Positions 52,733 through 62,351 of a DNA stretch of 64,000 nucleotides are shown one piece after another (within the stretch, counting starts at the first letter, position 1; every line of letters starts with the position of its first letter). The stretch covers positions 62,001-126,000 of the forward strand of contig JADJMS010000051.1 in NCBI GenBank assembly GCA_016709495.1, in the 5' to 3' direction. A program made the position numbers and the translations under genes. The notes under the pieces were generated by a model. The model saw only the letters and a program-made list of their open reading frames with translations. It was not told the origin of the DNA and did no database searches. Source of the DNA: Candidatus Dechloromonas phosphorivorans. GTDB taxonomy: Bacteria > Pseudomonadota > Gammaproteobacteria > Burkholderiales > Rhodocyclaceae.

Positions 52733-53932
52733 ATGAACACCACCGAAATTTTCCTGATCGCCATGACGATCATCTTCACCGTGCCTTACCTGATCTGGCG
52801 GGTCGGCAAAACCGACTATTACGCGCCACTGGTTGTGGTCCAGATCATCACCGGCATTTTGCTTGGCCCGGGTATCCTCGGCCGCGCCTTTCCCGATTAC
52901 TACAGCTTCGTTTTCAACCCTGCAGTTGTTCAATCACTGAACGGCATCGCCTGGTGGGCGGTGATGCTTTTCGTCTGCATTGCCGGCATTGAACTCGATT
53001 TGCGCAAAGCCTGGGCGCATCGCCGCGAAAGTACGATTACCGCCGGGCTGGCGCTCGGTACGCCCTTGCTCTTCGGCTGTATCGCCGCCCTCGGGCTGCT
53101 CACCCAGGACGGCTGGATGGGGCCGAAGGCGCTAACCTGGCAATTTGTGCTCGGCGTTGGCATGGCCTGTGCCGTCACCGCCTTGCCGATCCTGATCCTG
53201 CTCATGGAAAAGCTGGAAGTGTTGCGCCAGCCCATCGGCCAGCGCATCCTGCGTTACGCCAGCCTTGACGATATCGCCATCTGGGGTGTGCTGGCGCTGA
53301 TCTTGATGGACTGGGAACGGGTCGGCAAACAAGTTGCCTTCCTGATCGCCTTCGCCGTTTTCGGCTATGCCTTCCGCCGGCTCATGCTCTGGTTGGCCGA
53401 ACGTGACCGCTGGTATGTCGCACTGATCTGGCTCGCCGCCTGCAGCTTCGGTGCCGATTGGGCCGGCCTACATTTTATGGTCGGCGCCTTCCTCGCCGGT
53501 GCGATCATGGAGGCGGAATGGTTTGATCGGGAACAGATGGACCTGCTGCGCCACCACGTTTTACTGGTCATGATGCCGGTTTTTTTCCTCAGCACCGGTC
53601 TGCGCACCAACTGGACAGTTGGCGGCGAGGCGGTATTTGTGGCAGCCGCCGTACTGCTGGTCGCCTCGGTTGCCGGCAAACTGATCGGTGTCCAGATCGC
53701 CGGCAAGTTGCTGAGATGGGTGCCCGGCGAAGCGAGTATCATCGGCTGGCTGCTGCAAACCAAGGCCCTGATCATGATCATTTTCGTCAACATTCTGCTC
53801 GACAAGCAGATCATCACCAGTGAAGCCTTTACCGCCCTGCTGTTGATGGCGATTGCCAGCACAATGCTGACCGTGCCATTGGTTGCTCCCAAACTGGCGC
53901 GGATGAAGGAAATCATTTTCCGCAACAATTAA
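52733..53932 (+). CDS. Cation:proton antiporter (CPA2/NhaP-KefB type)
   Basis: 399 residues with about twelve membrane helices of the Na+/H+ exchanger family; conserved SLDDIAIWGVLALIL and the GLHFMVGAFLAGAI region carry the Asp and Gly residues typical of the CPA2 transport core. No C-terminal TrkA domain. Substrate ion unproven. Confidence 0.88.
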   Translation: MNTTEIFLIAMTIIFTVPYLIWRVGKTDYYAPLVVVQIITGILLGPGILGRAFPDYYSFVFNPAVVQSLNGIAWWAVMLFVCIAGIELDLRKAWAHRRESTITAGLALGTPLLFGCIAALGLLTQDGWMGPKALTWQFVLGVGMACAVTALPILILLMEKLEVLRQPIGQRILRYASLDDIAIWGVLALILMDWERVGKQVAFLIAFAVFGYAFRRLMLWLAERDRWYVALIWLAACSFGADWAGLHFMVGAFLAGAIMEAEWFDREQMDLLRHHVLLVMMPVFFLSTGLRTNWTVGGEAVFVAAAVLLVASVAGKLIGVQIAGKLLRWVPGEASIIGWLLQTKALIMIIFVNILLDKQIITSEAFTALLLMAIASTMLTVPLVAPKLARMKEIIFRNN

Positions 53933-53951
53933 TGCCGGATTGAGTACAAAC

Positions 53952-54269
53952 ATGGCCTACAACCTGAATTTCGCCGAAAGCGAACCGAGCCGAGCTGAAA
54001 TTGATGCGCTTGCCGACCCCGTATTGATCGAATTCGGTGCCCCTTGGTGCGGCCACTGTCAGGCCGCCCAGCCAATAATCGCTGAGGCGCTGGCTGATTA
54101 CCCCGATCTTCCGCACATTAAAATTGAAGATGGTCCCGGCAGGCGGCTGGGACGATCATTCCGGGTCAAACTTTGGCCGACGCTGGTATTGGTTAAGCAA
54201 GGTGAAGAACTTGGACGAGTTGTGCGTCCGGGGAGTGTTGATGAGATTCGACGTGTTTTGATCTGTTGA
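53952..54269 (+). CDS. Thioredoxin-family protein
   Basis: 105 residues from ATG 53952 with the redox site APWCGHCQAA (CGHC, as in protein disulfide isomerases) and cis-Pro in KLWPTLVLVK. No signal peptide, so cytoplasmic. It follows the antiporter by 19 bases, probably co-transcribed. Role unknown. Confidence 0.88.
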   Translation: MAYNLNFAESEPSRAEIDALADPVLIEFGAPWCGHCQAAQPIIAEALADYPDLPHIKIEDGPGRRLGRSFRVKLWPTLVLVKQGEELGRVVRPGSVDEIRRVLIC

Positions 54270-54281
54270 AGCCGTTGCACT

Positions 54282-56999
54282 TCAGCATGAAGCCCCATCA
54301 GGAATGTGGCGTAGCAACTTGTTAACTTCCCCTTCAAGCAGGCCGATCAATTCAAGGCTCGTCTTGCTGTCGCCTATTTGGCACTGTTGTTCTATTTCAC
54401 AGGCCAGATCAGCTGCAGGTTTGGCATTGAAGGTGGATAAAGTCGCCTTCAAGGTGTGAGCAATTCGTTCGCCATCGGTCATTTTGGAAGCAGTCAGCGC
54501 TGCACGTAGCTGTTTCAGTTCCTGTGGCACTGTTTCACGGAACACGCTGGCTATTATTTCAACAATTTCCGGGTCGGATCGGCTGATTGCAGCGGCGTAA
54601 TCGAAGTCTGCGATTACGCGAACATGATCTTCCGGCGTTTCTTTCAGTTTGCTTCCCAGCTTGCCGAGAAAATCGAGCAGGATATCCAGCTTGATCGGCT
54701 TTGAAATGTGATCATCCATACCGGCGGCAAGGCAATCATCACGATCACTTTCCATGGCGTTAGCAGTCATCGCAATGATTGGCGTGCGTGCTCGGCCCAA
54801 TTCCTTTTCTCGCGCGCGATAGAGGCGCGTTGCATCAAGCCCGCCCAAGATCGGCATTTGCATGTCCATGAAAATCACGTCAAATTGCTTGTTTTCGAGA
54901 ATATCGAGCGCTTCCTGACCATTATTGGCTAAGCTGACGCGGTGCCCCCACTTTTGCAAGAGCGCGAGGGCCAGCTTTTGATTGACCAGGTTGTCTTCAA
55001 CCAGCAAGACATCAAGCAAGCGCTGGGCTTCTCTCAGCTTGTGCCGGGTCAGCAATTCGCTGGGGGGGTTTGAGGTCTTGGTATTGCTCGACAATTGGCA
55101 AAGCGAAAGCCGCAAATCAAATGGTGCCACCGGTTTAGGGAAGTAGGCGCTGATCCCAAGGGCTTTACAGTGGTCGGCATCCCCCCGCATGGCGGCAGAG
55201 GTGAGCATGATCATCGGCGGTAGCTGGGCTACGGTTTCACGCAATCGCTTGGCAAGCGTGTAACCATCCATGTCAGGCATTTGGGTATCGAGTAATACAA
55301 AATCAAATTTTTGCGCGTCTTTGCTCAGCATTTCCAGTGCGGCATGACCACTGGCTACCGACGTAACCTGCAACGACCATTGACTCAGCCAGTTTTCAAG
55401 AACTTGCCGATTGGTGGCGTTGTCATCTACGATCAATGCCGATTTACCTGCCAGGGTGGTGCAATCCAGTTCCATTGGTGTTGCGGCGATTGCGATTTCT
55501 TGCAGATCTATTTCAATTTGGAAGCAACTACCCTGACCGGGTTCGCTATCTACCCAGATTCGTCCATGCATCAATTCAACGAGTCGGCTGGAGATCGACA
55601 GGCCAAGGCCAGTGCCGCCAAATCGTCGGGTGGTGCTTGAATCCTCTTGCGAGAAAGCTTCGAAGATAAGTTGTTGTTTGTCTTGCGAGATACCTATGCC
55701 GGTATCTTTTACCGCAAAGTAGATGCGACACATTCCATCGGGCGCCCCGGGTCGGCTCTCCGTACGTAGCAGAATTTCACCATGTTCGGTGAATTTGATC
55801 GCATTGCCGATCAGATTGAGGAGAATTTGACGTAAACGGCCAGGATCACCGAGGAGTTGCTTTGGAATGTCGTGTGCAGTGTCACAAATCAACTCCAAAC
55901 CTTTCTCTTCCGTGCGCAGGGAGAGCGTGCGCAAGGTTTCCGAAACCAGGCGAGGCAGATCGAACTGGATAGCTTCAATGGTCAGTTTGCCCGCCTCAAT
56001 TTTTGAAAAATCGAGGATGTCATTAATCACCGTAAGCAGAGCATCCGAGGAGGATTGAACGATATTCAAATAATCGCGTTGCTCATCACTCAATGTGGTG
56101 TCGAGTACAAGATCGGTCATGCCGATGATGCCATTCATCGGCGTCCTGATCTCGTGACTCATATTGGCCAGAAACTGCGATTTGGCGATGCTGGCCGCTT
56201 CTGCCTGATCCTTGGCAAGGCGAAGCTCCTTCTGGGCTTCATTGATTTTACGAATGAAGGAAATACCGAGACCCATGACCGAAAAGATGACCAGAAGTAC
56301 GACGCCGGCCTGCGTCATTTTCAGATTACTTTGTTGTTTGGCTAGTCGCTCCTGCAACTCAAGTAGGTGATTATTACTTTCATAAAACAGGCGATTGGCA
56401 TTTTCGTTAAGGCGAAAGAAAAAGGGCGGAATACTTTTGTAATGCGCTTTAACAATCTGACTTTTGATTTTTATACATTGAATATCTTGTTCCGGGCAGG
56501 CATCACGGGTGGCTAACAAATTGCCCAGTTCCTTCGCCCGCTGCCTTAATTGATCAAGATAAGGCCCAATTTCGATGGCTTCGAGGACATAACGATCATC
56601 GTCTTTTGGTGGCGAATATTTGACCTCGCGCACCATCTCATCCAGCCCTTCGATGTTGAGCGCAATGCGCTGATAAACCACACCGCCGTTTTGCAACACG
56701 AGGAGGTCTTTTTCCAGCTTTTCAGTTTTTTCGTGTATCTGTCGAATCAACCGGGCTTGGGCTGCTTCATTGGTGGTTGGTGCAAGCTGGTAGAAGGTGC
56801 TTTCGATGTCACGAATACTATTGACGACCTGCTCACCGATGAAAAGACGAGCATGTTCATTTGAGCTCTTTTGGTTGAGATCATCGATCAAACTGGAAAT
56901 GAGCGTGCTGACACCAACAATGGTTAAAAAACCGACAAAAAACAGGATAAGCAGAGCCCGGCTTGCTCGACTGGTATCGTGACTCTGTTGGTTTTCCAT
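54282..56999 (-). CDS. Membrane hybrid sensor histidine kinase
   Basis: 905 residues. Two membrane helices (about 14-36 and 230-250) enclose a helical periplasmic sensor domain. Then HisKA with phospho-His near residue 281 (MSHEIRTPMNG), HATPase (KDTGIGISQDKQ, GGTGLGLSIS), receiver 1 (Asp near 570, LLDTQMPDMDG), receiver 2 (Asp near 708, FMDMQMPILGG) and a C-terminal HPt (His near 846, AHTLKA). Highly similar in its catalytic part to the kinase at 41620. It follows a periplasmic binding-protein gene by 14 bases, which probably supplies its ligand. Confidence 0.92.
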   Translation of the reverse strand: MENQQSHDTSRASRALLILFFVGFLTIVGVSTLISSLIDDLNQKSSNEHARLFIGEQVVNSIRDIESTFYQLAPTTNEAAQARLIRQIHEKTEKLEKDLLVLQNGGVVYQRIALNIEGLDEMVREVKYSPPKDDDRYVLEAIEIGPYLDQLRQRAKELGNLLATRDACPEQDIQCIKIKSQIVKAHYKSIPPFFFRLNENANRLFYESNNHLLELQERLAKQQSNLKMTQAGVVLLVIFSVMGLGISFIRKINEAQKELRLAKDQAEAASIAKSQFLANMSHEIRTPMNGIIGMTDLVLDTTLSDEQRDYLNIVQSSSDALLTVINDILDFSKIEAGKLTIEAIQFDLPRLVSETLRTLSLRTEEKGLELICDTAHDIPKQLLGDPGRLRQILLNLIGNAIKFTEHGEILLRTESRPGAPDGMCRIYFAVKDTGIGISQDKQQLIFEAFSQEDSSTTRRFGGTGLGLSISSRLVELMHGRIWVDSEPGQGSCFQIEIDLQEIAIAATPMELDCTTLAGKSALIVDDNATNRQVLENWLSQWSLQVTSVASGHAALEMLSKDAQKFDFVLLDTQMPDMDGYTLAKRLRETVAQLPPMIMLTSAAMRGDADHCKALGISAYFPKPVAPFDLRLSLCQLSSNTKTSNPPSELLTRHKLREAQRLLDVLLVEDNLVNQKLALALLQKWGHRVSLANNGQEALDILENKQFDVIFMDMQMPILGGLDATRLYRAREKELGRARTPIIAMTANAMESDRDDCLAAGMDDHISKPIKLDILLDFLGKLGSKLKETPEDHVRVIADFDYAAAISRSDPEIVEIIASVFRETVPQELKQLRAALTASKMTDGERIAHTLKATLSTFNAKPAADLACEIEQQCQIGDSKTSLELIGLLEGEVNKLLRHIPDGASC

Positions 57000-57013
57000 A
57001 CCGATGTACGTAT

Positions 57014-57784
57014 TTAGCGAACGGCCTTGTTATCAAGGAATCCATGTTTCCGGAAAACCGACTGACCTTCTTCTGACGCGACAAAATCAATGAACTTGCG
57101 ACCAAGGACAGGATTTTTCGAAAAAGATAGCTGATTCAGAAGCAAGGCCTGTGGTTTGGCGATTTTTGGATCAAGGCTGAGCGCTTCAACGTGCGTCGCA
57201 TTGTCTGGGAAGAAAGCGGTGGCACGCCAGTTTAAGGTGGCATCTGCTTCACCCCGTTTCAAGGCGAGGTTAATCGCCCGCGAGTCAGGCATCAGTGAAG
57301 CGGCTTTTGCAACAACTTTTGGATAGATGCCGACATTGTCAAGCATTGTCTTGGTTTCCTGCCCGACACTGCCGCTCTCGGCATTGCCAATGATGACGGT
57401 AACGTCCTTGCGCAGCAATTCGTTTGCGTCGCCTTTGAGATGTTTTGGATTGCCTTTTTGCACGAAGAGCGCCATCTGGTTGTAACCAACTACTTTGTAA
57501 TCACCCAACAGGCCCTCTGGGAGATGTTTGGCGCGGTAGGTAGGTTCTCCGGGCAAATAGAGGTCGCCTTGCCGGCTCTTTTTTGCACTCTGGTAGAGAT
57601 CTTCTGAACCACCTTGGGAAATCGTGATGCGGATGTTTTCACGCTGCTCAAAAAGGCGCGAAAGCTCGGTAATTGGCCGCACCATGGTGATACCACAGTA
57701 AATCAGCAAGTTTTGTTCTTGGGCTTTGACTGGCAGGCAAGACAGGAGCAGAAGCAAACTGCTCAGCAGGAATTTGACGGACAT
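57014..57784 (-). CDS. Periplasmic substrate-binding protein (ModA/PstS-like) linked to a kinase
   Basis: 256 residues with signal peptide (CLPVKA|QE). The mature start, QNLLIYCGITMVRPITELSR, and the IRITISQGGSEDLYQSAK and GEADATLNWRA segments fit the molybdate/phosphate-type binding-protein fold. No ABC permease or ATPase is nearby; the only partner is the downstream hybrid kinase, so it probably acts as a sensor co-receptor. Ligand unknown. Confidence 0.87.
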   Translation of the reverse strand: MSVKFLLSSLLLLLSCLPVKAQEQNLLIYCGITMVRPITELSRLFEQRENIRITISQGGSEDLYQSAKKSRQGDLYLPGEPTYRAKHLPEGLLGDYKVVGYNQMALFVQKGNPKHLKGDANELLRKDVTVIIGNAESGSVGQETKTMLDNVGIYPKVVAKAASLMPDSRAINLALKRGEADATLNWRATAFFPDNATHVEALSLDPKIAKPQALLLNQLSFSKNPVLGRKFIDFVASEEGQSVFRKHGFLDNKAVR

Positions 57785-57982
57785 CGAAAACCTCGACTCG
57801 TTGATGACTCATCATTTTAATCCTTCCACCCAAACACTGAGGATTATCTGAAAAAGCCATATTTCCTGAACAGTTCGTTACAAATTTAACGAAAAATAAG
57901 CCATTTTTTGCCGTTGACCGTAATATTTTTTGGTTTTAACCCCTCATTTCTCTTTTAGTCACCCAAAAAACATGGCCCAGTC
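57785..57982. other. Intergenic region between binding protein and pigment cluster
   Basis: About 200 AT-rich bases with the motif copy at 57904-57924. It probably contains the promoter of the leftward binding-protein/kinase pair. Nothing else is recognisable. Confidence 0.5.
57904..57924 (+). repeat. Dispersed 21-bp motif, near-perfect copy
   Basis: TTTT-TTGCC-GTTGACCGTAAT; only the last base differs. Intergenic. Confidence 0.6.
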
Positions 57983-58702
57983 TCAAACCATCCCGCCGTT
58001 GATCGAAATCACCTGCCCGGAGATATAGGCGGCTTTGTCTGAAGCGAGGAAGGCGACCAGATCGGCGACTTCTTCCGGTTTGCCGGCGCGCTTCATCGGC
58101 ACCAGGTTCTTGCTCGCCTCGCCATCGAAAGCGCCTTCGATCATGTCGGTGGCAATAATTCCCGGTGCCACGGCGTTAACCGTAACATTTCGGCTCGCCA
58201 GCTCCAGTGCCAGCGATTTAGTGGCCGCGTGCAACGCCCCCTTGGCCGCCGAATAATTGACCTGGCCGCGATTGCCGGTGATGCCGGCGATGGAGGAAAT
58301 GGTGATGATGCGCCCCCAGCGGGTGCGGAGCATCGGTAGGGTCAGCGGCTGGGTAACGTTGAAAAAGCCGTTGAGTGAGACATCCAGCACGCTATCCCAT
58401 TGCGCACCGGACATGCCGGGGAAAACGGCGTCGTCGTGGATGCCGGCGTTGTTGACCAGAATCTGGATGGCGCCCGCTTCAACCAGGGTTTCGAGTGCGC
58501 AGGCGGTGGCGGCGCGGTCGGTGATGTCGAAGGCAACGGCTTCAGCGCTGCCGCCATTGGCAAGAATGCTGGCGAAAACGGCCTCAGCCTTCTCGCGGCT
58601 ACGATTGGCATGGACGATGACGTGATGGCCGTCAGCAGCCAAGCGCATGCAGATGGCGGCACCAATACCGCCGCTGCCGCCGGTGACGAGAGCACGTTTC
58701 AT
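57983..58702 (-). CDS. 3-ketoacyl-ACP reductase (FabG-like, aryl-polyene type)
   Basis: 239 residues of the short-chain dehydrogenase family. NADPH-binding TGGSGGIGAAIC at the start; catalytic Ser in ISSIAGITG and the YSAAK motif. Last gene of the leftward pigment operon; the ATG overlaps the dehydratase stop (ATGA). Reduces the beta-keto group on the growing ACP-bound polyene. Confidence 0.9.
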   Translation of the reverse strand: MKRALVTGGSGGIGAAICMRLAADGHHVIVHANRSREKAEAVFASILANGGSAEAVAFDITDRAATACALETLVEAGAIQILVNNAGIHDDAVFPGMSGAQWDSVLDVSLNGFFNVTQPLTLPMLRTRWGRIITISSIAGITGNRGQVNYSAAKGALHAATKSLALELASRNVTVNAVAPGIIATDMIEGAFDGEASKNLVPMKRAGKPEEVADLVAFLASDKAAYISGQVISINGGMV

Positions 58703-59148
58703 ATCGGTGACTCCTTGAGGGCAGAGGCGTCGAGCACGACGGCGGCGCGGCCTTCGAGCAGGCAGCGCTCAGCGTGGCTGACGGCAAACTGGTAGAGGAT
58801 ATTGTTGGCGTCGTCGGACAAGCGTTCAGCCTGCACCTTGAGTTCGCCAAGTAGATCGTCAAGCCGGGCGACATGCAGTTGAACGCTGCGCACGCTGGTC
58901 AGGTAACCCTGACGTGGCTGCTCGCTTGTATTGGCGAGTAGGGCGCCGTGGACCGCCATGGCCTGGGCGGCGTATTCGATACCGTTGGCAGCGCCGAGAC
59001 GACCGGCGGCGCGCAGGGGATTGTTCGGTTGAGTGTGGCTGATGGCTCGGCAGGTGATGCTTGATTCCGACCATTCCAACACGGCATCCAGCAGGCACAT
59101 GTCGCCCTGATGCGGAATGTGGGCGGCGATCCAGGTGTGGTCTAGCAC
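58699..59148 (-). CDS. Hot-dog 3-hydroxyacyl-ACP dehydratase (ApeP-like)
   Basis: 149 residues, start GTG 59148 overlapping the previous stop. The segment IPHQGDMCLLDAVLEW is typical of the aryl-polyene dehydratases. It removes water to form each conjugated double bond. Without the neighbouring genes the family call would be weaker. Confidence 0.85.
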   Translation of the reverse strand: MLDHTWIAAHIPHQGDMCLLDAVLEWSESSITCRAISHTQPNNPLRAAGRLGAANGIEYAAQAMAVHGALLANTSEQPRQGYLTSVRSVQLHVARLDDLLGELKVQAERLSDDANNILYQFAVSHAERCLLEGRAAVVLDASALKESPI

Positions 59149-59945
59149 AGTTTGAGATCAATGCTGAGCTGCATCGGCGCCAGATAATCGAGGCAAACCG
59201 TGCCTGATTCGCCCTTGGCCAGCATTTGCAGCAGCGGCAATACGCGCAGGGCGGGAATGGCGGTGCGCAGATTTTCCAAATCAGGGTCAGCCATTTTTTG
59301 AGCCTTTTCGGCAGTCGACCGTAACGTAAGCTGCGCCAATGAGTGGGCGGTCATTTGCGGCGTCAGGAGCAGGGCGACGCCGGCACAATCCGGGGTATCG
59401 CGTTTGCTGTGTAGCGGTTCCGGGTATTCGCTGTCGTAAGCGATGAGCAGGGTCGGCTGGGTATCAACCACCACCTGCCCAAGCGCATCAAACAGGCCGG
59501 CACCAAAGCTGGCGTCGTAGGCGCAAAGCACCTGACAGGGTGCCATCGACTTGGTGGCAATACCCCAGTAACCAGCGGCGGCGTTGTGCACCGAGTTGTG
59601 GAAACGGGTTGGCGAAATCAGGCGGTCATCGGTGGCCAGCTGTTCGCACAAGGCATGACAGTTGTGACCATCGGCGCCGGAGGCGGTGAATACGGTGGCC
59701 AACTGGCTGACATCGGCCGCGGCATGGACCGCGGCTTCCAGCCCGATAGCCAGAGTAAGTTTGACGATACGGCTGGCGCGGCGGCGCTCGGCGGCCGGCA
59801 GAATGCTGGGGGCCGGCAAGAGAGATGGGGCGGCGACATAGGCTGCTTCGCCGCGCAACACAGCACAGGTGGCAGGCCAGTCGTTGAGGCCGGGTGCGAT
59901 AAAGCCGATGCCCTCAATCCAGGCCATGAGCGGGGTCTGGATCAT
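59142..59945 (-). CDS. Ketosynthase-like chain-length factor (PF13723-like)
   Basis: 267 residues from ATG 59945, which overlaps the ketosynthase stop (ATGA). A shortened thiolase fold (IEGIGFIAPGLNDW, FTASGADGHN, FHNSVHNAAAGYWGI) without the active-site Cys of true ketosynthases. It likely pairs with the next protein to set polyene length, as in aryl-polyene and flexirubin clusters. Confidence 0.85.
   Translation of the reverse strand: MIQTPLMAWIEGIGFIAPGLNDWPATCAVLRGEAAYVAAPSLLPAPSILPAAERRRASRIVKLTLAIGLEAAVHAAADVSQLATVFTASGADGHNCHALCEQLATDDRLISPTRFHNSVHNAAAGYWGIATKSMAPCQVLCAYDASFGAGLFDALGQVVVDTQPTLLIAYDSEYPEPLHSKRDTPDCAGVALLLTPQMTAHSLAQLTLRSTAEKAQKMADPDLENLRTAIPALRVLPLLQMLAKGESGTVCLDYLAPMQLSIDLKLC
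59305..59325 (+). repeat. Dispersed 21-bp motif, perfect copy
   Basis: TTTT-CGGCA-GTCGACCGTAAC, inside the chain-length-factor gene and antisense to it. Confidence 0.7.
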
Positions 59946-61156
59946 GGCGTCACTCCCAGAACAAGGCTGCAATTGCTGCCGCCGAAGCCGAAGGAATTAC
60001 TCAGCGCATGGCGCACTTTGCCGCTGCGGCTGATCAGTTGATAGTTGAGCGGGATCGCCGGATCTCTTGTTTTGGTATGCGGGCTGCCGGGCAACAGATC
60101 GTTGGTCATTGCCAGTGCGCAAATCACCGCTTCAACCGCACCCGCCGCACCCAGCGTATGGCCGGTGGCGCCCTTGGTTGAACTGCAAGGCACCTGATCG
60201 CCGAACAGCGCAACGACGGCCTTGCCTTCAGCCGCATCATTGGCTGGCGTGGCGGTGCCATGCAGGTTGATGTAGTCGATTGCCGAGGCCGGCAAACCAG
60301 CAGAGCGCAAGGCAGCCTCCATCGCCAACCTGGCACCAAGGCCTTCGGGGTGCGGCGAGGACATGTGGTAGGCATCGCTCGATTCACCGACGCCGAGCAG
60401 CAGAACGGAACCGCTCGACGGCTGGGCCGGTACCCGTTCAAGCAGGGCAAAGGCGGCCCCTTCGCCGACCGAAATGCCATTTCGTGCCATATCGTATGGG
60501 CGGCAGGGTTCGGGCGAGGTCAGTTGCAGCGAGGCAAAGCCGTAAAGCGTGGTCAGGCACAGCGTATCGACACCACCAACGATCGCTGCGTCGATGGTGC
60601 CGCAGGCCAATTGGCGCGCAGCGGCGGCAAAGACTTTGGCGCTCGATGAGCAAGCGGTGGAAACCGCCATCGCCGGGCCTTCCAGACCAAAATATTCGCG
60701 AGCGAATTCGGCCAGCGAGAAGGAGTTGTGGGTACTGCGGTAAATGAAGTCTTCCGGCAAAGCGCCAGTGACCGGATCGCAGCGGCGGTAAGCCAGCTCG
60801 GTTTGCAGAATACCGGCGGTACTGGTCCCGAGAAATACACCGACGCGGCTTTTGCCGTAGCGGGCGATGGCTTCCCGGACACGTTCAGCAAAACCATCTG
60901 CTTCAAGGCCAAGCTGGACCAGGCGGTTGTTGCGACAATCGAAGCGAATCAAATTTTTTGGCAGTTTTTGGGCGTCGACCGCAACCACTTCGCCAATCCA
61001 GGTATCGAGCGTCACGGTTTCAAAAACACAGGGTTTGAGTCCGCTGCGGTTGTCGCGCAAGCCAGCCAGCGTGGCTTCGAGCCCGCTGCCGAGACAGGTA
61101 GTGGCGGTATAGCTGGAAAGGAGCAGCGGGGTCACGGCGGGCCTCGAATTCATCAA
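59942..61156 (-). CDS. Beta-ketoacyl-ACP synthase (FabF-like, aryl-polyene type)
   Basis: 404 residues. Catalytic Cys in STACSSSAKVF, His residues in NLHGTATPAND and KGATGHTLGAAG. It condenses malonyl-ACP units. Partner of the chain-length factor that overlaps it. Start near 61156. Confidence 0.92.
   Translation of the reverse strand: MMNSRPAVTPLLLSSYTATTCLGSGLEATLAGLRDNRSGLKPCVFETVTLDTWIGEVVAVDAQKLPKNLIRFDCRNNRLVQLGLEADGFAERVREAIARYGKSRVGVFLGTSTAGILQTELAYRRCDPVTGALPEDFIYRSTHNSFSLAEFAREYFGLEGPAMAVSTACSSSAKVFAAAARQLACGTIDAAIVGGVDTLCLTTLYGFASLQLTSPEPCRPYDMARNGISVGEGAAFALLERVPAQPSSGSVLLLGVGESSDAYHMSSPHPEGLGARLAMEAALRSAGLPASAIDYINLHGTATPANDAAEGKAVVALFGDQVPCSSTKGATGHTLGAAGAVEAVICALAMTNDLLPGSPHTKTRDPAIPLNYQLISRSGKVRHALSNSFGFGGSNCSLVLGVTP
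60965..60985 (+). repeat. Dispersed 21-bp motif, variant copy
   Basis: TTTT-TGGGC-GTCGACCGCAAC, one core difference, inside the ketosynthase gene and antisense to it. Confidence 0.5.
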
Positions 61157-61182
61157 GCGACCATTTTAACCGGATGAATCGG

Positions 61183-62348
61183 CTAGGTGCTGCCTTCGCC
61201 CCGCGTCAAACAGGTGCGATAACGGCCTTCGACACGCCGGGCAAACCATTCCGTGGTCAGTTTGCGTGAAATTTTTGGGCTTTTCAGGTCAATTTGCGGC
61301 ATTGCCTGGCGCGGCAAAGGCTGGCCGGCATTCTTGTCGGCCAAGGCAAAAAGCCGGACGAACAAAGGACTTTGGCCAAAGCTGGCCGATTTTTCGAGTA
61401 GCAGGTCGCGGCGGATTTCGCTGTTGCTCAGGCGTAACTGCGGCGACAGGCTGCGCAAGGCAGCTTCAACCGAACTGGGCTGCTCAATGGCTTTGCCGCC
61501 TTGATAACGCAACAAATCGCCATCAAGCACCTGCGTTTTTCCGCTCACTTTGGCGAGCGCCGACTGAAAAGCGGCATTGCGGCTGCTGTAACGCCCGGCA
61601 TTGAAGTCGGCAAAACGATAAACCACATCGTCGTAGGGCGCCGGGTAATCGAGCAATATCGCGCTGCCAAAATAAAGGCCGCCGCGCCGGGTAAAGACTT
61701 CGTCGCGGATCGTCCCATTCAACGGAAAGGGATAGGGCTTCTCGCGGCTGAACTGCTCGGCGAATTCAATGCTGACCTGCATCGAGCCACCGGTGCGCAC
61801 CGGGTTGTATCCGGCAAACAACTGTTTACCAGCAGGCAGTTCTGCAATCATGTCTTCGAACAGGGCGTTGAGCTGTTTCTCTGTTTTCAGGGCAGCAATA
61901 CGCTGGTTATAACTACGCCCGTCCGGCGAACTTTTGATCATCGCCGCCGAAATCAGCAGTTTGGGTATCCCGTACTTATTGCCGCGATGCTCCAGTTCAC
62001 GCCAGACGATGTCAGGCAAACCGGGAACCACTGGGTCGGCCTGAAAGCTCGACTCCTGTTCGATGACGGCAATCGCTGCACAGTAAATTTGCGGGACATG
62101 CGGAAAGCCCGGATGGGTGAATGCCGTCTGCAGATCGTTGGCCCAGCCAGCACGATCCTTGACGTTGGCGGAATCAGTCGGGCAACCATGGCGCGGATGT
62201 CGCGCTCGGTCAGCGGTGCTGGCTCGGGAGCTTTATCCGGTGATGTTTTCAGATCAGGCGGCAAACCGCCGGATGAAACCGGGCCACCGGTTGTCGAACA
62301 GCCCGCCAGCACAGAACTGATTAAGAGGAGTGCGGCAAGCGTCTTCAC
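61183..62348 (-). CDS. DUF1615 lipoprotein, one frameshift
   Basis: About 389 residues. The lipobox is SVLAGC. The N-terminal part (to RLIPP) and the rest (VKDRAGWANDLQTAFTHPGF onward, to the long C-terminal domain) are in different frames, broken at about 62161-62168 (length 3n+2). DUF1615 lipoproteins have no established function; the position in this operon suggests a role in envelope delivery or maturation of the pigment. Confidence 0.82.
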
Positions 62349-62351
62349 CGG

